Assembly: GCA_963682095.1 (NCBI GenBank)
Contig: OY821761.1
Coordinates: forward strand, 15,190,560 to 15,254,559
DNA from: Potentilla sterilis
Taxonomy: Eukaryota > Streptophyta > Magnoliopsida > Rosales > Rosaceae
Length of the DNA stretch: 64,000 bases
Reading direction: 5' to 3'
How positions within the stretch are numbered: the first letter of the stretch is position 1; every line of letters starts with the position of its first letter. Below the pieces are notes generated by a model. It ran no database searches and was not told where the DNA came from. It saw only the letters and a program-made list of their open reading frames with translations. Shown here piece by piece: positions 46,347 through 56,779 of this stretch. The position numbers and the translations under genes were made by a program.

Positions 46347-49300
46347 TTAATCCGTCGGATTGTAATCGGAATCATCTGATGAGTCTTCTTCGGTTTCTGA
46401 ATTGCTCGATAGGGGTACTCTATGTCTTTCCTCACCACTAGAGTCCTCGTTAGTTTCTTCATTTGGATCAACATCAACAAGCAGTGGCTCTTCACGTCGA
46501 ATTCGCACCGGCGTGTCTAGGCGAATAAAAGAGGAGTAAGGAATACCGTTTGAGTTGGGCTCTTGATACGCGGTGCCCCCTTCCTCGTTTTCTTCAGCCA
46601 CTCCAAGTGTAGACGCCTGGTAAATGTTGCGATGGTGGATAGTGTTTACTACTTTCCACGGGTCACCCTTGGCGAGATCATCAAGATAAAACATTTGTTT
46701 CACCCATGTGGCTAAAACGAACTGGTCGTCCTCATACCATGATGTACTAGTGTTCACAGAAGTTATGCCGTATTGATCGGTTTTCATGCTCTGCGGCCGT
46801 GTGTCAAACCATCTACACTTGAAAAGGTGTACTTTCATGCCTTCCCCGTAATGCAGTTCCACAACTGAATGGAGAACACCGTAATAGTCAACTCCACCAT
46901 CCCCACCATGTGCCATAACCCCTGAATTTTGTGTTTTCAGTCTGAGGTCTCTGTCTTCACATCGAAATAACACACCATTCACCTTGCACGTCGCATAAAC
47001 TTTTGAATAGACCGGCCTCATCGCTAAAAGTCTGAGTTCGTGCGACCAATTTGGGTGATTATCATTTTCAATAAGGTCCATCTGCAACCATCAGAATCAA
47101 CTATAAATATGAATAAATATACACAATAATATATGAACACGTATAGAATAGTGTTAAAGTTACGTACCCAGCGGCCGAAATACTCTGCGAATGTCCGGTT
47201 GTGGTAATCGACATCACCTCGTACTTGTTCACAGTGTAGATGTATGTTCTTCCAAAACTGAACTTCTGGACAGTTGATTAGTACCCACCAATGTGCAATG
47301 GCTACCTCATAATCTTTCAACTTGTAGGAAACTGGCATGTTTCCACCGAGTACAACATCGTCGGAGAGTATGGAAAGATTGAACTGTGACGGTACATCTT
47401 CCGGTATGCTTTCCTGTAACGCTCCTAAATACAGCTTCATGTAGGTGACGCACTCGTGCGCAATATATGCTTCAGCTATACATCCTTCAGGTGCGGATCT
47501 GTTTTGGACAAAACCACCGTATTGTCCAAGTTGCCTATAAATCAAGTTTTTAAAGTGTTATGATAATACATTAACACTATATCACATATATTGATGAGGA
47601 AATTAACATAAGGTGTAAAATACGTACCTTTCCATCGGATACATCCAAGTGAAGTGCACAGGACCGGTAAGCAACAACTGCCGAGGAAGATGGATCATGA
47701 GGTGAGGCATGATGTCGAAAAAATTTGGAGGAAATATCATCTCAAATTTACACATGATATGAACGATGTCTTGTTGCATTTCCCGGAGGTCAGATTTTCT
47801 CACTTCCCGTGTGCATACCTTCTGGAAAAATCTTGCCAACGCTACTAACGACTCCACAACGTGACGGGGAAGGAACGGTCGAATGAAAACAGGGAAGAGA
47901 CGTTGTAGCAGGATATGATTGTCATGACTTTTCAACCCGTACAGATTGTTGAATTGTCTGTTGACACACTTGGCTATATTTCCAGCAAATCCTGAAGGAT
48001 ACTTGGCCCGACTTATCCAATGGAAAATTTCTGATTTATGCTTAGGCTTGACGGTGTAAGGAGCTTGAGGCATTTTTCTCTTCCCTTGTTTCAACCATAG
48101 TGGTTTTCTGATATTCATGTTTTGCAGATCAGTGCGAGCCTTAGGACCGTCTTTCGTCTTCCCCTCCAAGTTCAGCGTTGTGCCCACCACACTTTCAGAA
48201 ACATTTTTTTCTATGTGCATAACGTCTAGGAAGTGACGGATCAGCAACTCACACCAGTACGGGAGTTCCCACAATATGCTCCTATGTGTCCAGAATTTGT
48301 ACTCCTCAGGCCTTTCAGGTATTTCCTCTACAATATCGGGATGATTGCTGAGGGGCCCAAAATCGTACTCATTAAGTCTTGCTAAAATTTCTCTTCCTGT
48401 CCATCTTCTGGGAGGACGGCCGTGTTCTTCGGTTCCATCAAATGCGGCGGACTCGTAACGCCAGTGGTGATCCGCTGGAACGAACACACGATGACCCATT
48501 CTGCATATCTTGTTGCAATGAGGGGTGCTCCCATAATCCCTGAGGCACTCTGGACAAGCCTTGTATCCCCTTACAACCCTGCCCGATAACATCCCATAAG
48601 CAGGAAAACCACTGATGGTACCAATAACCATGGCATGCATCTGGAACGTCTCCTTCTTGTACTTGTCAAAAGTGGGATGACCAACGTCCCACAACACCTT
48701 AAGCTCTTCAATCAATGGTCTCATATACACATCGAGACATTTCCCTGGGTAACCAGGCCCCGGAATCAACAACGTCAACATATTATATTCCTTCTTCATG
48801 CACATCCACGGAGGAAAGTTGTAAGCTACCAAAACCACCGGCCATATACTGTATGAAAGACTCATGGTGCCGAAAGGGTTGAACCCGTCGGTTGAGAGCC
48901 CGAGCCTGACGTTTCTGACATCTGACGCAAAATGAGGAAACTCATTGTTTATATGCTTCCAAGCCGCTCCGTCAGAGATGTGTGTCATGATATCTGCGTC
49001 TCCCGCGTCCCGCTCACCGTGCCACCTCATAGCTTTTGCGGTGGTTTCTGACATGTACAACCGCTCAAGCCTATCTCTCAACGGAAAATACCGAAGCACT
49101 TTCACAAGTTTCCTATTGCCTGCTCCCGTCAACTTATATCGGTCAGACTGACATATCGGACATGCATCAAGGCTAGCAAGGTCATTCCCTTCTGCATCTT
49201 TACCCCAGAAGAGAACGCAGTCAAATGCGCATGCATGGATCTTAATGTAGGAAAACCCTAGATCTTTGAGGATACTTCGGACCTGACGGTGATTGGTAGG

Positions 49301-49900
49301 ATTACGATGACCCTCCTCCAACAACAAAGAAGTGTACTGTAGATATTCATCCACTTGCCTGATGCTCCCTTTTGTCTCGACTTTAATCCTCATTACCTCC
49401 ATCACACTTTGAAGAACTGTCTTCTCAGAACTTGAAGACACAGGGGTCTGTTGCAATGCAATCAGTTTGTTGTACTTGTCAAAGGCAGCAGTGTTGACAA
49501 CTTGTGGGAACGGCTACACCGGGTCCTGCATATATTGTTCCCCACGTACACCACTTTCAAAAGGAAACACGTCGTTGACGAATGCCATTGTTGGATCGTT
49601 GGATGTACTACTATTGCCCGCCTCAAAATACTGCCCATGATCATGCGATCCATCTAATGATGGCTCACCGTGATATATCCAACGTGTGTACTTCGGCCAA
49701 AACCCATTACTCTTTAGGTGCTCCCATACTGTCCTAATCGGAAATCGACACATATCACTGCGACACTTACATTTCTTGCACGGGCAATAATGGTAATTCC
49801 CGTTTGCATTTTCCTCGACGAACTGCAAAAACTCCACAACTCCTGTAGTGTATCGTCGGTCATGCCTTGGAAGCGAAATCCAACTCTTATCTCGATCCAT
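46347..49900 (-). pseudogene. TNPD transposase of element B (Transposase_21 / TNP2), full length with one in-frame TAG
   Basis: The catalytic transposase. Start ATG at 49900. Three exons with GT-AG junctions (49900-47628, 47534-47168, 47081-46347) sum to 3,375 nt, exactly 1,125 codons. Residues 1-75: Transpos_assoc-type domain (MDRDKSWISL, CPCKKCKCRS). Codon 129 is TAG (49514-49516). About 210-570: TNP2 core with DLGFSYIKIHACAFDCVLFW, CPICQSDRYK, STDGFNPFG (about 336) and RHFLDVMHIEKNVSESVVGT (about 556). DUF4218-type GLKSHDNHILLQRL (about 655) and GPVHFTWMYPMER (about 746-758). DUF4216-type GVDYYGVLHSVVELHYG and VHLFKCRWFDTR. The tail is acidic and serine-rich. Apart from the TAG, no break is seen, so recent inactivation is likely. 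A small unrecognised intron removing the TAG cannot be excluded. Confidence 0.85.
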
Positions 49901-50429
49901 ATATAGCCTGATAATAATATATATGTATAACTTTAATTAATAATAAATTAATTAACACATATATATATATTACAATATATATTATTATCAACATCAACTC
50001 ATATATATATATACCATTAATTAACAACCATTATTTAAGTTCATTACACTATCAACAACCATTAATTAACATATTTATATATATTTTAACACTAATTAAA
50101 ATAACATTATTAAATTAAAACACATAATTATACTCTAACTGAAAATCAACTCAACTACAACTCAAAATCAACATATATACATACATTCTAACACTAAAAC
50201 AACAACAAAACAAAAAATCACTTACTATATCAAAATCACTAAAACTCAAAATCAACTCAACTAAAACTCAAAATCAACATATATACACATATACGTACCT
50301 ATATATAGCTCCACAATGTAAGAGAGGACGGATTTCAACAATACTCACAGATTTTTCACTATTTCTCCCGTTTTTTTCCGTTTTTTTTTAAATGAGCAGC
50401 TTCTGTCCAGATCTGAAAATATAAAGACT
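49901..50429 (-). other. Promoter-side AT-rich region of element B
   Basis: Upstream of TNPD on the minus strand. AT-rich with TATATA runs and repeated ACTCAAAATCAAC phrases. No ORF. Presumed promoter and leader. Confidence 0.5.
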
Positions 50430-50769
50430 TATAGCCGACGAAATTGTCAACTTCGTCGGCCATTCTTCCAAAATTTGTATAGCCAACGAAAACTTTAAAT
50501 CGTCGGCCATTATAGGAGTATAGCCGACGAAAAATATTTTTTAGGGACGAAAGAAAAAATCGTCAGCCATTCTTGTAGAATAGCCGACGATTTTTCATTT
50601 TTAGCGACGAAATAAAAAATCGTCGGCCATTCTATGGGAATAGTCGACGAAATTTTTTTTTTTGCGACGACAAAAATTTTCGTCGGCCATTCTTGGGAAT
50701 AGCCGACGAAAAAAGTGTTTCGTCGGCCTTTTTTTTTTTTCGTCGGCAAAGCCCTTTTTTCTGGTAATG
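50430..50769. repeat. Right subterminal repeats and terminus of element B
   Basis: Face-to-face ATAGCCGACGAA / TCGTCGGCCAT pairs, ending in TTTTTTCTGGTAATG. The inner base pattern here is often GGCCAT instead of GGCTAT, a side-specific variant compared with the left end. Confidence 0.85.
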
Positions 50770-51151
50770 ACTTAGGAGAGGAAAATAGTTTTTTCGTCAT
50801 ATAAGTCTCTTACTTAGACGACGAAAAATATTTATTTTGTCGTCTAAGTGTCTTACTTGGGCGACGAAAATGGAAATCGTCGTCTAAGTGAGTCTCAAGC
50901 CGACGAAATATTTCGTCCTCTAAGAATTTTTTTTGTCACCAACGTACTTAGAAAATGAATATATTTCGTCGTCTAAGTAGTCTCTAAGGGGACGAAATAT
51001 AAAAAAATTTCGTCGTCTAGTTACTTAGACAACCACTTTTAGACGACGAAATTTTGGCGACAAAAAATTCGTCACCTAGGTATTTAGGTGACGAAAAACC
51101 CTATTAGGTGACGAAAATATTTCGTCACCTAAGATTTCCAGTGTTATAATG
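50770..51151. repeat. Right subterminal repeats and terminus of element A, second part
   Basis: Resumes the GGCGACGAAA / TTTCGTC(G/A)(T/C)CTAAG motif after the ACT duplication and ends in TGTTATAATG, followed by the AAT target duplication. Confidence 0.8.
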
Positions 51152-51560
51152 AATATTATAGTAAATTTTCTTAAACAGTTGTCGTTAACACATATTTTTG
51201 AACCAGAGACCTCCGATGTGAGTTTTCTGTTGAACAATTCTATGACTAATAAAGTAAATAAATCTTTACTATTAGAAAGCTAGACCCTCTAAAATACCAC
51301 TAAATTATGTTCTGACCATACTACCATTCATATTCAAACATAATTTCATTGAAAAATTATGTAATACAAAAAAATATGAAACCAAATGAAAAAAGATGTT
51401 TGACAAGTAAAAGGTTTTTTACTCATAACTACAATTTTGTGTTAGTATTTACAAACAGCAAAATTGTTTTTTAAAATTACCACTAGCAAATTTCCATCCA
51501 AAACTAACAGAATTTGTTAACTCATAAATTACAAAATTACCCTCAACAATACTCTCTTCA
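51152..51560 (+). other. AT-rich flank, no gene seen
   Basis: AT-rich sequence without recognised features, outside element A. Confidence 0.5.
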
Positions 51561-51569
51561 TAAATATGT

Positions 51570-51800
51570 ACATCTAGTGCTACTGACCCTCAGATTCTTT
51601 ATCTCCGTCGTCCTCCGCCGCAATTCCAGTGCTACTGACCCTCAGAAACTTTACATCCGCCGTCCTCCGCCGCGATTCCAATGCTACTGACCCTCTGAAA
51701 CTTTACCTCCACCGTCCTCCTCCTCGATTATAATGCTACTGACCCTCAAAAAATTGATTCTAATGCTACTGATTCTTAGAAAATTTACCTCCGCCGCGCT
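51570..51800 (+). repeat. Degenerate tandem repeats of about 50 bp
   Basis: TGCTACTGACCCTCAGA and CTCCGCCGTCCTCCGCCGC recur about five times with decreasing similarity. The unit TGCTACTG also appears in the minisatellite at 53525-53995. Confidence 0.75.
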
Positions 51801-52479
51801 TCTAATACTATTATCAGTTTATTCCGCAGTTCATCACATCTAACATAAGAAACTAGCTAACAATCTTTTTTTTCAGAAACTCTAATCCATCACAGTGAAT
51901 CAGATCAACTGAAACTCAATCAAAATAGGTAGTAAAAAGTTACAGCTACAGCAAGTCTGATAGGTGTAATTAAGGATCATATATATGCTACTACTCATTC
52001 AACCTGACCATTCCTAACAGTACTATTAAATTCCAAAACGATAAGCCAATGGAAAAAACTGAATGACAATCAATTTTTCAGCATGATAAACATCAAAGGG
52101 ATGAGTATGAAACAACTGTATCACTAACAAGATAACCTAGTGTCATAAAAGCATACGGTGTTGACAACATACGTATACATACAATAATCCAAAAGATTAG
52201 CCTTTAACTATTGGGAAATTAAGAACAAGATTCATGACCAAAACGACTACTACAAGATTAACTTCCAACATGATGAGTGAAGAAACATATATCAACCAAT
52301 TGTAAATCTAAAGCCAATAGAAGATGAAAGATCCATAATTTCATTATGGGATCTGAAGCCACAGAGATCAATCCAAACATACCTCTAGAAGGCTGTGGAA
52401 GGCTAAACGATACAAAATAAAGGAAGATATCAAGAGACCCTTTTGCTGGTTTATAACAAAAACTCAAATACAACAATAT
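51801..52479 (+). other. AT-rich spacer, no gene seen
   Basis: No recognised coding or repeat structure. Confidence 0.45.
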
Positions 52480-52900
52480 GTGAAACCCGAAACTCAAGCA
52501 GAATACAAGGTCAAAAACACCACAACCCGAATGCCTCCGACTCCTCCTCCTGGTCCGCCTAGTGGTCCTCCACCGCCTTCGTCGCACCTCCTGAATTCCT
52601 TCCCCTCCTCCCTAAATCTGCTGCCAACTCCCTGACCCGACCCGACTTCCAACCCTACGTTTGTTGGAAGAAATCAAGATCTCTTTGCTCGCCGCCGACG
52701 TCCTTGCTTGGCTCACCGTTGAAGCGCTTCGATTGCCGCCGGCGCACAGATTGGGCATGCCGTCCTACAGATCGATCGGGCACGCCTCGATTGGCTCGAA
52801 CTCCATTTGATTTCGCCGCCTCGCTGCTTCGCATCCCTGGCCGCCCTGCCGCGCCACTCGCCGCCCAGCCTCGCCGCTCCAATCGAAGGTTTAATATGTG
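52480..52900 (+). other. GC-rich exon-like fragment, unrecognised
   Basis: An abrupt GC-rich block in AT-rich surroundings. One plus-strand frame reads KSAANSLTRPDFQPYVCWKK (about 52615-52675) and another gives PPTPPPGPPSGPPPP. Frames are short and interrupted. Probably a decayed exon or captured gene fragment. Product unknown. Confidence 0.3.
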
Positions 52901-52908
52901 AGAATACT

Positions 52909-52911
<3 letters not shown>

Positions 52912-52940
<29 letters not shown>
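52912..52940 (+). repeat. TA dinucleotide microsatellite
   Basis: Uninterrupted (TA)n run of about 28 bp at the edge of the GC-rich block. Confidence 0.9.
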
Positions 52941-52944
<4 letters not shown>

Positions 52945-53520
52945 GAGTTGTAATTTATAGATTTTCAGGATTAATTTTGTCATTAAACACTAGACGAATT
53001 AACAGTCTATTAATTTTTTAATGGTATAAAAAAAATTAAATTTTACTATCGGTCAATATTAATATTAAATTATAATTATTGGTAATTTTATAAATTATAT
53101 TTTTCTCTTTATTAACTAATAACACGTGCATTATTGGAGGTTGAACTCAGCAATTAGTGTTGAACTACAATATGTTTCTGTTTCCTTTCGGTCAAGATCT
53201 CGATGAATGCACGATTTTACCCCGGGAAATGCTTTGTTTCAAGCACATTTTAGAAAAAAGGGCTATCAACTTTTGAAAATTAGAAAAAAAAAGCCTATTC
53301 TTTTTCACTTTATAAATATGGGCATTGTTTTAATATATTTATTAACAAACTACAAAAAAGTGCAGGACAATAATTTGTTTAACAAATAAATCACATACAT
53401 ATTTAATTGAACAAATTAGGACAAAAATTTACAAATAAATACCATGTGCATAACAAGCTGCCACATGTTATTAACTAATTTACTCTTTTATCCTTAATAT
53501 TTACAAGCATGTATTTAGTC
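52941..53520 (+). other. AT-rich spacer, no gene seen
   Basis: No recognised feature. A short ORF at 53207-53389 is lysine-rich and judged random. Confidence 0.45.
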
Positions 53521-53524
53521 CTAA

Positions 53525-53995
53525 TTGCTGCTACTGTCTATTACAAAACTAGCTGCTACTGTCTATTGCAAAACTAGCTGCTACTGTCGACTAGGAAACT
53601 AACTGCTACTGTCGACTTGGAAGACACCTGTTACTGTCGACTTGGAATGTACCTGCTACTGTCGAGCATGAAAGTAGCTGCTACTGCCGATTTGAAAGGT
53701 GCTACTGTTGTTGGCTGGGAAGGTCCCTGCTACTGTCGATTATGTATCTAACTGCTACTGTGGGAAGACACTTGCTACTGTGGGAAGGCACTTGCTACTA
53801 TTGACTATAAATCTAGCTGCTACTGTCGAGCATGAAAGTAGCTGCTACTGTCGATTTGAAAGGTGCTACTGTTGGCTGGGAAGGTCCCTGCTACTGTCGA
53901 TTATGTATCTAACTGCTACTGTGGGAAGGCACTTGCTACTATTGACTATAAATCTAGCTGCTACTGTCGACTGAGATACTAACTGCTACTGTGGT
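53525..53995 (+). repeat. Minisatellite of GCTGCTACTGTCGAC-type units, about 30 bp
   Basis: About 16 units with core CTGCTACTGTCGA, then a variable filler (CTAGGAAACTAA, CTTGGAAGACAC, GCATGAAAGTAG). A longer block of about 120 bp (GCATGAAAGTAGCTGCTACT onward) is itself duplicated, at 53668-53820 and 53830-53960. The weak ORF across it is repeat-derived. Confidence 0.9.
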
Positions 53996-54480
53996 TTTTG
54001 GTGAGCAAAATTCGAAATTTCAAAATTTCTCAAAACATATGCAATATGGTACTTAAATGAAAGCCCATGACATAAGGAACAACTTTATATATTGGCTCAC
54101 CTCCAAATTGCTGGTGGTTTAGCCGGAAAATTTAAATTTGCTTGAAAAAAAACTTAAAAAATGAGGAGAGAGAAACTTGTTAGATCTGGGTGGCAGTTGG
54201 TAATTTTCACGAAAATAAGGGTATTTTAGATATTTTGACATTAATTACTTAATCAATTTTGGTCCACTTATTTTTTGGGCTTGGACTTATGTCGTAATTT
54301 GTATAAGAAATATGGAAAGTGAGTTTTTAGTTAATTCAAATGTGGTCAGGTACTACTAAGTAATTCTCTATATATTTATCATAAAAACCTCAATTCAATT
54401 TCAATAAATTATAAAAAAGGGCTGTTTTTAATTTTATTTATGACCATAATACCCTTTTTTTTGTTCTTTTGTTTTTCTTT
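53996..54480 (+). other. AT-rich spacer with possible element boundary
   Basis: AT-rich, no gene. AATTATAAAAAAGGG at 54407-54421 has an exact inverted match at 60307-60321, enclosing the gene-fragment cluster. This is weak boundary evidence because of the base composition. Confidence 0.3.
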
Positions 54481-54589
54481 TTTAACACCCGATCATAATC
54501 TCTCTCTCTCTCTGGCTATTACATTCAGAAGAACCAGAGTGATTTTCTCCTCTCTCTCTCTCTCTGTCTCGCTATTACATTCAGAACCA

Positions 54590-55100
54590 GAGAGTGACCT
54601 ACCCGCTTGACGACAAGGTCAAGGCTCGCCTCGTCGTCCGGGAGAGATACGCCAGCAGCGGCAGCGACCACTATTCCGCCGACGACGTCTCGCCTTGTCT
54701 CTCCGAGCTCGTGTACAGCTTTCTCGAGGAGGAAGAATCGTCGTCGAATTGGAGTTGAGATGGCCGCACAACAACGACGACGACTACGATTCGGACCGAG
54801 TCGATTCAGTCTTGGACCACCCTGGCGCGGTCAACTGCATTTTGAGATCGTCGGCGGCGGCGGCGAATGCGGGCCCATACGGTAAGGTGCTGCTCGCTGA
54901 CGTGGCAGAGGCGGTGGAGGCATTCTCGTGCCTTAGATCGGTCGACAAGTCGGCGCTGCAGCGGAACGTCGTGTCGTTTTTGAGAGGCAAGGGTCACAAT
55001 GCGCCGATCTGCAAGACCAAGTGGAGCTCCGCCGGTATCACCACCGAGGTAGAGAGATTTGATGACGTGGCGAGGAGGAGGTGGTGCCGATCTTTGTGAT
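54590..55100 (+). pseudogene. DUF506 (PDDEXK-like) family fragment, frameshifted
   Basis: One frame reads DDKVKARLVVRERYASSGSD then CLSELVYSFLEEEESSSNWS and stops at 54751. A second frame continues NNDDDYDSDRVDSVL, GPYGKVLLADVAEAVEAFSC, then LQRNVVSFLRGKGHNAPICK and TKWSS. LxxLVYSFLEE, ADVAEAVE and the LR..G.NA.ICK(S/T)KW signature are typical of the plant DUF506 family of unknown function. The region that should continue with the (H/Y)EFIDV motif is degraded (EVERFDDV) and stops at 55098-55100. One frameshift plus C-terminal loss. It is preceded by a CT-rich leader, duplicated in part (54500-54600). Confidence 0.65.
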
Positions 55101-55479
55101 TCCGCCGATCCCTCCCTCGCCGGTGTCTTCTTTGCCCGGCTGTCCGATCGCCTCTCCTCCGGGTCCTTGGCTTGGAGTCGCCGTTAAATCTACACGGTAT
55201 TACTCTCCGATCTCATCTCTTTTTCTTTTGTTAAGGCCTTAAATTTTGAGTGTTTACATGAATTCGCTTTGGAAATTTACATGATTACTTTTGCGAATGC
55301 CTTAAATTCTGATTGTTTAACCTCATTGTTTAATTCCTAATCAAAAATTGGAAGATTAGTTTTTGTTTCCGGTAATAAGCATTATTTTAATTGGATGATT
55401 CAAACTTTCTTATGTTGTTTGATGAGTTGGTGTTGCTTTGTGTTATTCTCAAAAATATGAATTAGTAGATTTTTCTAAT

Positions 55480-55945
55480 GCTGTTTGACACTGATTTCGA
55501 GCACTGGGTTCACTTTGTCATTTGGATGTCTAGGCCTATTCCCGACAGAGAAGATGAAGTTGAGGGTTTATCTGATGCTCAGTTCACTGGTGGATGTGCT
55601 TTTGGGAACTAATACTGGGCAGTCCATTAGGGATGCTACTTCATATCTGCCATCTGATCCTGTTGATTTGCTCTTTCTACTTGGTCAAAAGAACTCACAT
55701 AATTTGGAATTAGCTTCTTGTCAATCTGCCATTTTGTTGATCTTATACATCAGTTCTATACATGATGAAAGGTAACTCTCTTTCAATTGTTTGACATTAC
55801 ATATTTTATAATAATGGCGTTTTTATCTTCTCATCTCAAATATTTTCTTGCCCAGACTTGCAGATGATAAGTTGGTTTTAGCTTCTCTGGAGCAATATAT
55901 TTAGGCCAACAGTAGTGATCTCCAAAGTGGAGCCACTGATTCGTT
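55480..55945 (+). pseudogene. Fragment resembling the plant meiotic protein PRD1, two exons
   Basis: Exon-like 55503-55771 reads SFGCLGLFPTEKMKLRVYLM, LSSLVDVLLGTNTGQSIRDA, YLPSDPVDLLFLLGQKNSHN, then a GT-like junction. Exon-like 55855-55945 reads LADDKLVLASLEQYI then TAG, then ANSSDLQSGATDSFTG. The succession resembles the armadillo-like plant protein PUTATIVE RECOMBINATION INITIATION DEFECT 1, needed for meiotic double-strand breaks. This is from memory and moderate only. The in-frame TAG and the join to an unrelated exon show it is a fragment. Conserved intron positions would mean genomic, not cDNA, origin. Confidence 0.45.
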
Positions 55946-55963
55946 CACGGGGATGCTGTTGTT

Positions 55964-56107
55964 GTTTATCTATGGGCTGAGGAGGAGGAGTCCGTCGTCG
56001 TTTATGCCGTGTTTGGACAGACGTTACCTTCTGTTAGGGCAGTACAAGGACCTCAACCAATCAGAGATCGCTAAATTCTCCAAGCTTGACGCTGAGGCTT
56101 ATCCAAG
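55964..56107 (+). pseudogene. PYROXD2-like oxidoreductase exon fragment
   Basis: Reads GLRRRSPSSFMPCLDRRYLL, LGQYKDLNQSEIAKFSKLDA, EAYPR and then a GT-type junction. NPSSF.PCLDGRYLLLG and DLN.SEI.KFSK.DAEAYPRYE are characteristic of plant pyridine-nucleotide-disulphide oxidoreductase domain 2 proteins, FAD-dependent enzymes of the phytoene-desaturase-like group. Only one exon is present, joined directly, without an intron, to the PRD1-like segment within IYGL. Confidence 0.6.
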
Positions 56108-56388
56108 GTCACTATTTAGTACCAGCATTATTTTAGTTCTAGCATTCTGTTATAATCTGGAAATGAGTGTTTGTTATGTTTGTGGATACAAAGAGGAACC
56201 TGTAATTGAAAATGAAATTTGACGGCGTATAACGTAACTTGTTAGCTTAGACTTGAGGTGGTCTCACATGAACAGGAAACTAGATGATTGATATTGCTTG
56301 ATGATATAGTGGAGTGTTTAACTGAATTGAGAATGTAGAGGGTCGAAGATCAAGTTCAAGGCTAATGTGCTTTTGTTTCACGTGTTTG

Positions 56389-56660
56389 TAGATTTGGTGA
56401 ACAATTTGGGAACAATTGCGAGGTCTGGAACTAAGGAGTTTATGGAGGCATTGGCTTCTGGAGTGTGATGTGAGAATGATTGGACAGTTTGGTGTCAGTT
56501 TCTATTCGGCTTATCTTGTTGCAGAGAAGGTGATTGTCACTACAAAGCACAATGATGATGAGCAGTACATGTGGGAGTCTCAGGCTGGAGGCTCCTTCAC
56601 TGTGACAAGGGATGTTAATTGAGAGCAGCTTGGAAGCGGCACCAAGATTACCCTTTCTTT
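56389..56660 (+). pseudogene. HSP90 chaperone N-terminal fragment, frameshifted
   Basis: After an intron-like TTTGTAG boundary the frame reads DLVNNLGTIARSGTKEFMEA, breaks by a frameshift near 56465, continues MIGQFGVSFYSAYLVAEKVI, VTTKHNDDEQYMWESQAGGS and FTVTRD, then a TGA and EQLGSGTKITLSL. These are the ATP-lid and glycine-rich parts of the cytosolic HSP90 GHKL ATPase domain. FGVGF, which contributes to nucleotide binding, is changed to FGVSF. One frameshift, one stop and loss of everything else make it a pseudogene fragment. Confidence 0.9.
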
Positions 56661-56779
56661 GCGTTACATGACTGTATTGTCATTGAGTAGTTATCGGAGT
56701 AAAGTTAGCAGAACAGCTACATTTATTTTCTTCATGTCAATTTCGACAGCGTTACGCTCATTTTGTCTAGCATTTTGCC

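Larger units (their letters stand above)
40956..50769 (-). mobile_element. CACTA element B, 9.8 kb, nearly intact
   Basis: Left end CACTACCAGA at 40956; right end TCTGGTAATG at 50769, matching 9 of 10 bases of the inverted left end. The flanking triplets are both ACT (40953-40955 and 50770-50772), the 3-bp target duplication. Inside are subterminal AGCCGACGAAA repeats (40970-41450 and 50430-50760), TNPA-like (41605-43952, minus), internal repeats (44780-45110, 45113-45930, 45990-46110) and TNPD (46347-49900, minus). Both genes have full exon sets and each is broken only by one TAG. It is inserted in the right subterminal region of element A and is the youngest-looking CACTA element here. Confidence 0.9.
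16357..51151 (+). mobile_element. CACTA element A, 34.8 kb with nested insertions
   Basis: The left end CACTACAAGA starts at 16357. The right end TGTTATAATG stops at 51151, matching 7 of 10 bases of the inverted left end. Both are flanked by AAT (16354-16356 and 51152-51154), the 3-bp target duplication expected for CACTA elements. Subterminal AGGCGACGAAA motifs fill 16375-16690 and, on the right, 40830-40950 plus 50770-51140. Genes run left to right: TNPD (17621-21094), internal repeats (37790-38130), TNPA-like (38936-40652). Insertions are a copia element (21159-37544), which contains a gypsy element, and CACTA element B (40956-50769). Without them the element would be about 8.6 kb. Both genes are decayed. 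Confidence 0.85.

Noticed and set aside
47603..49456. Separate 617-aa protein starting at 49456
   Set aside because: The apparent start is a TTG within the TNPD reading frame. The stretch belongs to the TNPD gene that begins at 49900 and is interrupted by one TAG.
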